From contig CM034546.1 of the NCBI GenBank assembly GCA_020055645.1, forward strand, positions 120,516,375-120,580,374: a stretch of 64,000 bases of DNA. Direction: 5' to 3'. Below, piece by piece: positions 54,799 to 64,000 of the stretch (position 1 is the stretch's first letter; each line of letters starts with the position of its first letter). The stretch is from Tomocerus qinae. Lineage: Eukaryota; Arthropoda; Collembola; Entomobryomorpha; Tomoceridae. Below the pieces are notes generated by a model, which had not been told where the DNA came from, made no database searches, and saw only the letters and a program-made list of their open reading frames with translations. The position numbers and the translations under genes were made by a program.

Positions 54799-57066
54799 TT
54801 ACATTGGCATATCGAGCAGGCCGTGCTTTCGAGCATAAAATTTGGCTGAGGACAGTTCTGGCAGACGAACCGTTTCTTGGATAGATTTTACAGTGAGCAA
54901 CTGCAAAAAACATCATCTCAATAAACCATTAAATTTCTATATGGCTAAAATTATATGTATTATGGACTAAATCGAATTAAGCGAGTAATAAAATCCTTAC
55001 CCCTCCAATGCAGCACAAACGGAGTTTTCTTAAATTGCGGCACTTTGACACACCAAACACGACAGATGCATCGGAAAGTTTTTGCGAATCCAGTTCCAAA
55101 ATTTTCAGATCTAAATACAAATCAGTATCATTATACTATCAAGACGATGTATTAAATACTACACAAGAAAATTGCAAAACAAATATTATGCAATGAAAAT
55201 TGCGGAAGATAGAGTACATACTGTGTAAGTCTCCAATAAACGGGAGCTGTCGAAGAGAATAAGCAGTTTTCTGTAGGTTTACAATAACATCAACATGTTT
55301 GGTCACAAAATGTGGTAAACCGCAAACCCCTTCGTCGCTTATGTTGTCCCCTCCGACTTTTAGTTCTTCTAGTTGAGGCAAATTGATGTAAATGCTGTGC
55401 AAAATCTCATCGGTTGTATTGTCAAATTTGATACTTTTTAAATTGATAAATCCTAGAGACAATTTGGATGCTACGGCAGTTGTGAACATTGAGCAATTGT
55501 CAAAAATAATAGAAGTGACGGTGTTTGGATGTGAATTGACTTCAATGAGATTTGCAAATCTGTCAACGTCCAAACGCTTCAACACTAGAGTTTTCAGGGC
55601 AGGGAGTTTTGTAAGTTTTAAAGATCCTTCGTATGATTCTAATGACAAGTAAGTAAGATTAGGCATCGTGGAGTAAAACTCAAATTGTTTGCAAGTGCTG
55701 CTGGCCGGCATTGTGTCCAGATGTAAAGTTTTTAGTGATTTTGCATAAACTGAAAAGAATATTTCCAATGTTCCCCATTGAACATTTGATAATATTTCCA
55801 AGTAACAATCTTCCAAGCGTGGAAATTCTTTTGCAGCTAATAATGTCAACTGAGTATCGCTAACAGGCATCAGATACTCTAAACTTTTGACGTTTTTCAA
55901 CTTGACATCAGGATGAAATATAACATTGTTGATTAGAATTTCTGACAAGGTCATATCCTGATTCAGGTAGTCGCTGGAAAGTCCAAATATCTGGTACGTT
56001 ATTTTTTCTAATGTTTTAGCTTCGATTATTAAATTCCTTACAACTTCATCAACATTAACGACTATATCATGTCCAATAATCTGCAAACAAAGAGTTTCTA
56101 GTTTAGGCAAATTCATACGATTTTTCTCTAGCTTCTGGCTTAGGTCCGTATCTTTTGCTCCAAAGGATCCACTGAAAATGAAGGATAATATTTTTAAGTT
56201 GGGCATAAACTTAACATTCAGGATCTCCTTGAAATGTCTTTTTCCAAATTGGGATTCTTCAAGACTCAAATGAAGGGATTTGACTTGAGAACCGAAAATC
56301 TCCAAGAACACGTCTATGATTTCTGGATGAATATTTTCCAGCGTCTCACGTTGAATTGATACGAAAAACGTAAACATACTATGTGGGTATGGGGAATGTA
56401 TTTTATTGTTCGTTGAAAATCTTGACACATATTCACACAACTCTTGCACACTGTTGAAAAGCACTGTTTTCTTTTTACGAAGAATACGACAAGCTTCTTC
56501 GTTCCATTGCGTATTCACCAAACGACAGCTTTCCAAATCAGTTACACCCAAGTGATTCAAAATCTCCGTGAGAATCTGTCGATATTATTCATTTGCATTA
56601 CTATTTGCATCATTTAAATATAAAATTATGCCTTGCCGTTCTTATCACTTGAAATTGGTTTATTCAGCTACAATTTATGTAGATATCGTTAATTTAGTAA
56701 ATCAAATTATATTAAACAATGTTCTAATGCATTTTATAAATACCATTAGCATGCCTAACAACTAAAATCAAGGTACCTGTCTATCAGTTAATTCAAATCA
56801 ATCACAAAGGGTAAGTAAGAAGGAAATAATTTCACTAAACTTGAAGAAACAACTTCCGAATTAATATTATTACTGACATTTTGACTAGTTTTATGAATGT
56901 TTTATTAAAGAACCATTTATCATGTACAAGTCATAAGTAGCCTCCTAAACTTAATTGATTTTCTGATGCAGAATATTTTTATATATTAGTAATTAATGTG
57001 TTAAAGATTTAATTTATAGTTTACCTTCGGGACAAGCGTCGGGTTGAAAATGTACCCTCTGGACAT
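54799..57066 (-). CDS. F-box protein with LRR-like repeats, gene 2 (535 aa)
   Basis: Exons: 57066-57025, 56575-55222, 55110-55001, 54900-54799. The tiny first exon (MSRGYIFNPTLVPK) joins in phase 0 to ILTEILNHLGVTDLESCRLV, giving the F-box (residues about 8-40; SCRLVNTQWN matches the CRLVCWEWN of gene 1). LRR-like repeats follow (FMPNLKILSFIF, LPKLETLCLQI, MPNLTYLSLES, INLPQLEELKVGG, CRNLRKLRLCCIGG). Exon plan and intron phases equal gene 1: a short first exon in phase 0, a giant exon 2 ending in phase 1, then two short exons. The proteins are strongly diverged, so the duplication is old. Likely SCF adaptor; substrate unknown. Confidence 0.88.
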
Positions 57067-59843
57067 TTTAAAAGGAAGTATAGCCTTCGTAAAGCTTCGA
57101 CTGACAACTGACTAAACACAAAAATTGTGGTGTTTTAGCCTGTGAGTTAATTTAAGACATTGATGAGAAAATCGATACGCCTTTGCACTGAAAGCAGCTG
57201 CAATATTCAATCTTGAGACCTAGTCAACCTCAGCGGAGTCAGCACATACACTCAGAGAGCACCAGCAGCTTCAGATCTCAACTTAAGTTAGCGTAAAGTT
57301 GTTCTGGTTTCGTCGGTGCCTTTAGTTTTGCTATCTACGATTAGTTTGTGTATCGCGCATGAGAATAACTATGTAAACATGTTTATACTAATGCTAGGAG
57401 GCATAAGGTAATCGAAATCAGAAAAGAATATTTTTGTCTTAGCATATATTAACATGATGATCGTTTACAACAGAAAGTGTATGGAGTGTTAAGACAAGGT
57501 GTTGTTCTAGTTCGGTTTTGTAAATGTGACAGTAGATATATATTGATATACCATATCTCTATAATAATATCATTGCTATCACTGATAATGTGGTGTAAAG
57601 TAAATGTTCTTAATGTAACCGTCTGGTGATTGTAAGTTAACCGTGCAAGACTTGAGTTAATGGACTTTGAACTGAACTGATTTTCTTTAACATGCAGTAA
57701 CATGCTCGAATGTTAAATAACTATAATGGGTATATCTGAGTTACAGATGCATCAGCATGCTGATGTAGGCACGAAAATTGGAAGATGCTAATATAGTTTG
57801 TATGCTAATAAGTAGGGTATTGCTTATTAATATTCCTGTTTTGCACATCAACTCTCCGTAAGTCAAAGACAGACAAGCAGTCTTTGTTTTAATACACGTA
57901 AAGTACACGTTGAAATGAAAGTTGTAATGTATGTCAACATTTTCTCAGAATATATATTATCGGTTTCAGAAGACCTCTATTTACAATTCATGTTTAGAAA
58001 CAGAGATTTATTTATCAGAGTATACCTACACTTGCTTTCAGGGACAAGACTACTATTCGCAAATATTCTTAAAAATTGGCAATTTATTTATAGTAGCGAT
58101 GTCTAATCAAATAGCGGTGCCGTAATCAGTGTAACACCATTCATCACAGCTACGGAAATGCGAACGTGGCTGTAGGTGAAATATTATAGAACACTTTTTA
58201 TGCAACACGCTTTTAATTTATGAATCTAATTATATAAATTACGTGATACAGGAAATGGCATAGGGGCATCCTTTGCCAGCAAGAATATTGATCATACATG
58301 TGAGAAAGGACGTAAAATATGACCCATAAAAGCAACTACATTGACTAATATCAACTAATTCATAATCGTCAACATGTCAGCACAAATCCTTTGGTTTTAA
58401 ATAAACTTCTGTGGGCATTTATGGAGCGACACAATGGCACTAACTAATAAATGTACTTAGACACAGTACATTATTTGATGAGTGGGTTATCATTATGAGC
58501 CTTCGACTATGATATTTTGATCATGTATTACACTTTTATAAGTACTAACTTGTGACTGACACAAATACCTGTCTCATTATGTAATTGTTCAATAAAATAA
58601 AAAGAAATGAAAGTTCTTGCGTCATCGTTATATAAAATTATACCACTTCATGATAAAATTATAATTGCAACCACATTTTTGTTCGTATAATTTTAACCTA
58701 ACAGAAGCAACAAAGAGATGACTTAGGAAATTGTATCAGTGCATTTGAATGACTGATGGATGGTAACAATTTCGTATCAGTGCCACTTGACTATAGTTAG
58801 ATTTTTAAAAACTCCTTGTGGTAATTAGACTTACGTTTTACGAAAAACAATTGATACAAAACAGATGGGTGGTAGATAAGACATTCTAGTTGTGTTGTAT
58901 ATAAACCATCATAATCTTATCAACTAATTGAAGTGTATCAGTTTACTACTACGCTAGGTAGTAGTACTAAATTGTTGAGTTATGCCCGTGGGCGGTACCA
59001 TGTGTCCGAATTGTGCAACATTGACCATGAATTAAAATGACATGACTATTACGATTACGGCAAAGATAATGATACAAAGTTGTAGCTACTACTTAATGGA
59101 TAGTAAGCAATTATTATCTCTCCAAGAACAATAACCATGTACATCAAAACCAAAAGCAATTAATAATATGTATAGATAGCCTTTTGTCCGTCTAGTAAAT
59201 AAACACACCATTGGAAGGATTCCGTAAATACAAGCCTACGCTACGACTCCTCATCTTACCTTTTTGCATTCCATACTTACAAACGAATAATTAACCCACA
59301 ATTCTTAAGAAAAGAGAAAACCAAGGTAAAAGTCTTTAATAGCAAAAGAAAGCATCATTCACTTCATAGTGAACTGTCGTATCAATTAAAGACTAATTAG
59401 GATGGATTGAAAGCTCTACGATGTATGTAGAGTAGATGTAAATATATTAAAAACAGTAACCTATAAGATGAAATCTGCTTTAAGATTTGCTTGCCGTATT
59501 TGCAACAGAATCCAAAATTCCAACATTTTGTAAATTAGTTCCAACTTTTTTAGCTGGCCAGATCGCAGATGGTCAGAAATGAATATTACTACATTTATAG
59601 GTACTTAATATTCAAGTAGTACGTAAACTATTACCTTTATCATGAACATACTGGCTGAATATTCAGAGTGTAATACCAATATCTCATGAAAAACATGTCT
59701 CGCTCATGTTGATAAAATATATTTGCACATATAAGGAGAAAATCCATGATCATACAAACCATTTGGTCATTCTATCGATTCGGTTTCACAACTTGTTGCC
59801 CATTTGTTCTCAAAAGTATTACATAGTACACAAATAGTTGAAA
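57067..59843. other. 2.8 kb intergenic stretch without a gene
   Basis: No exon chain, array or large inverted repeat was recognised. Frames at 57449-57703 and 57915-58125 are short and unsupported. It should contain the promoters of F-box gene 2 and of the aldo-keto reductase. Confidence 0.45.
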
Positions 59844-61451
59844 ATGACGACTCGAATGGTAATTGTCGATTCTCATTCCGCATCAGCAGCAAATAATTTG
59901 AAATTTATTCAGTTTAAAAATGGTCAAAAGATGCCCCTTGTTGGGCTGGGTATGTGGCAGGTAAGAATAACTGCATAAACATATTATTCAGTTAATAACA
60001 AAAACTTAATGGGAGTGGTTTGATTTCGAATATCAACATAAGAAATTACTTTAGTAAGTTTTAAAAATTCTGTTTCGCAGACAGATGACCCATCTGAACT
60101 TGAGAAATCAGTCGAAACGGCCCTCCAATTAGGTTACAGACATTTTGATACGGCTACCCTGTACAAGAATGAAGCTGGCCTCGGAAACGTTTTACAAAGA
60201 TGGCTAAGTTCTGGAAAAATTAAGCGAGAGGACCTTTTCATCGTCACAAAAGTCAATTTCTCTTTGTTTGTGTGAATCTGTTAAAATTCAGTTTCATTTT
60301 CATAATTTTTATGTTTGGACAGCTCCCATGGAATGGAATGCGACCAGACTTGGTTGAAGTATTCATGAAATCATCTTTGAAAGCATTGAAACTGGATTAT
60401 ATTGATTTGTACTTGATGCACTGGCCAATAGGTCTAAAATTTGTGTCAGAAGAAGAATTTTTTCCTATGACTGATGATGGGAAAATTATTTATGACAAAT
60501 CAACTAATATTGAAGCTATTTGGAAGGCTATGGAAGAACAAGTGGGTACAGGTCGTGCAAAGTCAATCGGAATTTCTAACTTCAACCCCAAGCAAATCGA
60601 AAGGATTATGAAAGTTGCAAAAATCCCACCCGCAAATCATCAAGTAATGATACAAGCACGTATTCTGCCTATGCATTTTCTAAATCGCTATCGATTTGTT
60701 TATTTCATGAGTCTTACTTTCTTAATTGTTTTTAGATTGAAGTACAGGCTTACTTTCAACAGAAGCCTCTTCGAGAAGTATGTGCTAAACATAATATTTC
60801 AGTTTGCGCATATGGCCCATTAGGTTCTCCCGGACGAAAGAATTATGAATTTACTGGAATGTATGTCTCTAGATAACTGATTTCAAATACTCCTATCAAC
60901 TCTAACACAAATTATCTTTAATTGTGATTAATCATTTACAGAGAATTTAAAATCCCTGACCTTTTGGAAAATCCTTTAATCACAGAAATTGCCAAAAAGC
61001 ATAAGAAAACGCCTGGCCAAGTTTTACTTCGTTTTCTTGTCCAACTTGGTATTGCCGTGATTCCAAAGAGTACGAATCCAGAGCGTCTGAAGCAAAATAT
61101 TGATGTGAGTTGTCATTATATAACAAATTCCGTATACAAAGAGCACAATTAAAATTTTAAACCTTGTAAATCAATCCAGTGAACTTTTTTTGTCGTATAG
61201 ATATTTAATTTTCAGCTTACCAACGTTGACATGAGACGAATTGAAAATTTAGATCAGGGAGAAAAAGGAAGATCATTCCCTGGTTTCCCCAGGTATAAAT
61301 CTCAATAGTATAACATATTAAAAATATTAAACTTAATTTGGTTTTATGATGCACGAAACATTTTAAACTAAGATTTTACAATAAATAATGATTTTTAATA
61401 TATTTTAGTATGAAGGAACATCCAGAATGTCCTTGGAATGTAGTATCATAA
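59844..61451 (+). CDS. Aldo-keto reductase (338 aa)
   Basis: NADPH-dependent carbonyl reductase of the AKR1 type. Exons: 59844-59960, 60081-60251, 60323-60643, 60736-60860, 60942-61104, 61216-61292, 61409-61451; phases close. The catalytic tetrad is intact: Asp62 (HFDTA), Tyr67 (LYKNE), Lys96 (IVTK) and His129 (LMHWP). Other landmarks are MPLVGLGMWQ, GISNFNPKQI, NHQIEVQAYFQQKPL, CAYGPLGSPGR and the cofactor loop VIPKSTNPERLKQNI. An N-terminal extension of about 18 residues precedes the usual start. The exon 2 donor is AAA|GTCAAT, non-consensus at +3. The substrate cannot be told. AATAAA lies at about 61574. Confidence 0.92.
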
Positions 61452-61815
61452 CAATACTATCACTCATGGTTCAAAAAGTTACTGAAAACTTAAGGACATA
61501 TAATTATGCAAAATGTACATTAAATTAAATATTTAACATGTGCTTAAATTCTTGTAAATTCAAATTGTGTAGCAATAAAAACGAAGCTTTTAATTTGCTA
61601 ATGAATTTGACATTATTGCATCAAGAAATCGATGCTAATTTTAAGCAATAATATAATTAAGGACTTTTGTTGATGATGATGGCGATGGGAGTACATAATA
61701 TACAATGAAGAACAGAAAATAAACCGTGAATTTATACAAATTACATATTATATACAATATTGACACTCCAATTTTAAAGTTTCATCGAAATCATTTTCGC
61801 ATTAGTAACTGAAAG
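61452..61815. other. Spacer between convergent genes
   Basis: This 364 bp stretch holds the 3' untranslated region of the reductase (AATAAA near 61574); nothing else seen. Confidence 0.5.
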
Positions 61816-63888
61816 TTATTCGTGGAAAATATTTTGATTCATATACTCCATTATTTGATCAGCCTTTTTTGGGAAGTGAGCGTGGAGCCATTTCTTCCCC
61901 TTTTCAAATGCTGAGTTCCACGATGATTTCTGGTCAGTTAATTTCACGGTGAAAAAGGCCAAAGACATGGCAGTGGCAACTGAAGAATCGGCCCAACCAT
62001 TATCTCGAGCGACTAAATACAAAATACAGTTAAATAATAATTTGAAACATATACCATTTCACATGCATGAAAACAGAACTATAATTCTAAAGTTACTTTG
62101 TCGAACGTTATCCAAATCTTGGGAAAGGAGGGCAATCAGTATTGGTGACAGTTCAAATGATCCACTCGCAGTTTGCAGATTGACCAGAATTTTGGTCACA
62201 TCTTTATCTGAGACCAGAGGCTTTGGAGGATGGGCATTTGCAAAAGTAACTAATAAAATTTGATTCGGTTTAATTAATTCTACAGCACAACATCTAATAT
62301 ATGTATAATTGAAAATGTCTATTCAAATAACTACAAAATGTTTTGCAGATAACGTATTAAATAATAAATTAAAAACATTAAAGAGAATTACCGTTATTAC
62401 CCTTCTTTCGGTCAAGAGAAGGGGATCGATTGGCTGCTGTAGAGCCGGAATTGACGGATGCCCGATTAGGCTTTTTTAATGTGGAAGAGTAACTCGAGGT
62501 TCGATTAACACCCGAAGTTGCCGGTCTCTGCGTCGGAGTCGAAACTGTAGATGTAAGAGAAGGCTTTCGGTAAGGCACTTTAGCCTTCTGGTAACTTTCA
62601 TCATTTTCATTGAGTTTCTTTGCAAGGGCAGCCAAAGAAGATTTTGCAATTAGATTTGCTCTGGATATTTGCAATTTTGTGGTCCTGGGTTGTGAGAAGT
62701 TGAATTTTTTCTGAGTAACAGCTTTGGCAGTGGTAGTAACTCCTGTTTCTGGAGTTTTCACTTCTTTGGAATCCGGCTGTGCCGTTGATGATTCATTGCC
62801 TGGTTCCTTTTCGTCTATATTCAGGGCATCATCCTCAGTAGTAGTAATATCTTTAACTGGTAATTCATGGTTTTGTTCTTCATCAGCATTTGTCGAGTCA
62901 TCGAAATTAGAAGTCGATTTTTTCTTTTCTAGGTAGATTCCCGATTTCCCATGGAATGATTGGAAACCTTCGACGAACTGGTCTTGGTTTTCTTCTGAAG
63001 CAGCAAGGTCCTTAGGATCTGATGATTCTATTGCAGAATCTTCAACAATATCAGACATATTTTCTTCTGGTATAGTCTTTTCTTCGATATTCTCACAAAG
63101 TCTAGAGTCTACATCTGAAAGTTCATTTTCTTGAATTGATTCCAAGTCTGAACTACCAGAATTGTTGAATAAAGATTGCCCTTTGAAATTCTGAGACTTT
63201 TTAACTGTTTCCTTAGCTACATTAGGCTTCTCAGATTGCAAAGTTGCATTCGCTATGTAGGCCTTTTCCAGTGCCTTCATTATGGAATAGTCCACAGAGC
63301 CTCGAAAAAACGGAATATCCTCAGCGTTGGTAATAGTCTGATGGGCTAGTAGCATATCCGCTATCGAGTGTCGTTTGTTATTGTTGTCGTTACAGGGAAT
63401 GTCATTTGCGACAGAATCATAACAGACACCTCCGAATGCATCAAGGGATGGCTTAATTATAGAAGGCACAACTCCTAACCCGACATCTGCAGAAGTTTCG
63501 TCCGTTGTTTCATCTACACCACTATCTCCGTTGTCACTCCCCTTGCTCTTCTTAATGAGTAGCAAAAAGTCATTTTTCATGTCCTTTGAGTCTCCGCTAA
63601 ATTTCACTTGGGCTTGAGTCCACCCTTTTTTTGCAGGATCTTCGATTTTTCCAGCGACTACAATTCCTGGATGGCTTGGACTTTCTAAAGATTCGATTAA
63701 CCCCTTCACAAGTACATTCACCTTTATAGATAAATGAGCTGCTGAATAATCATTGTTATCTATATCATCTTCTTCTCTATTGTATGCTGGTACTATAGAT
63801 TTAGGAATAAAAAACTGTAGAGTGTTCGAAAAATTTTTTAGCTTATACTCATATCCAAGACGAATCTGAACAAAACTTCCAGGGTTAA
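61816..63888 (-). CDS. VIT-domain protein without an evident VWA domain, 3' part
   Basis: Exons 63888-62392, 62249-62097 and 62012-61816 chain in phase and end at TAA; upstream exons lie beyond the window. The large exon starts in the second half of a VIT domain (NPGSFVQIRLGYEYKLKNFS ... LQFFIPKSIVPAYN ... HPGIVVAG ... DFLLLIK). In VWA5A-type proteins a VWA domain with an FLLDRSGSM-like metal site would follow at once. Here about 350 residues of acidic, Ser/Thr-rich, apparently disordered sequence follow instead, ending in a basic Ser/Pro-rich tail (TPTQRPATSGVNRTSS, SPSLDRKKG). The last two exons encode the family's C-terminal helical region (LVNLQTASGSFELSPILIAL; WADSSVATAMSLAFF; WLHAHFPKKADQIMEYM). 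No VWA motif is found in any frame of 61816-63888. Confidence 0.78.
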
Positions 63889-64000
63889 CTGAGCAAATCG
63901 GTACCTTTAGTATATGAATAGAGAAATATCATAGTAGTTCGATTATCTGATATTTGGTACGAAATGATTGCATGGTTTATAGTTTCTATAATAGTTTACC

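Overview
This 64 kb window is eukaryotic and almost certainly arthropod. It is AT-rich, and its genes are split by mostly short GT-AG introns of about 50 to 1000 bp. The gene set is animal: collagen prolyl 4-hydroxylases, multi-domain C-type lectins, an SLC19 vitamin transporter, a phospholipid scramblase, UROS and LACTB2. A basal hexapod such as a springtail would fit, given the F-box/LRR-type pair and the many small inverted-repeat elements, but the species cannot be fixed from sequence alone. All exon chains below were built by hand from splice signals, reading phase and paralogue comparison; the phases close without a remainder in every complete gene.

Left part (1-14.5 kb). A partial unknown gene on the minus strand runs off the left edge. 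It is followed by a 217-residue four-Cys-pair zinc-binding protein (minus) beside a 1.3 kb satellite array, then a foldback element and a minisatellite. A 90-residue secreted peptide gene (plus) converges on two tandem prolyl 4-hydroxylase alpha genes (minus). The first of these carries an intron made almost wholly of a small inverted-repeat transposon.

Repeat block (14.5-21 kb). No gene is visible here. It holds a 2.76 kb element with about 130 bp inverted ends, containing two large palindromes and a tandem array, and then a clean hAT-type MITE with a perfect 8 bp target duplication.

Lectin block (21-34.2 kb). Two tandem paralogues on the plus strand each have 14 coding exons and encode secreted proteins of 609 and 610 residues with three C-type lectin-like domains. 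Between them lie a broken DEDDh exonuclease gene, orphan exon-like pieces and repeats.

Right part (34.2-64 kb). In order: a TUT1-type zinc finger/RRM/nucleotidyltransferase whose catalytic aspartates appear lost (minus); a head-to-head inverted duplicate pair encoding Gln/Leu-rich secreted proteins; an SLC19 folate/thiamine-type transporter (minus); a phospholipid scramblase (minus); LACTB2 and uroporphyrinogen-III synthase head to tail (minus); two convergent F-box genes; an aldo-keto reductase (plus); and the 3' part of a VIT-domain protein that seems to lack its VWA domain (minus).

The genes do not form one pathway. The recurring theme is local duplication (prolyl hydroxylases, lectins, Gln/Leu-rich pair, F-box pair) in a landscape of small non-autonomous transposons and 10-bp-unit repeat arrays. 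I saw no retrovirus-like, LTR or Polinton-like element, no rRNA, no tRNA and no CRISPR.
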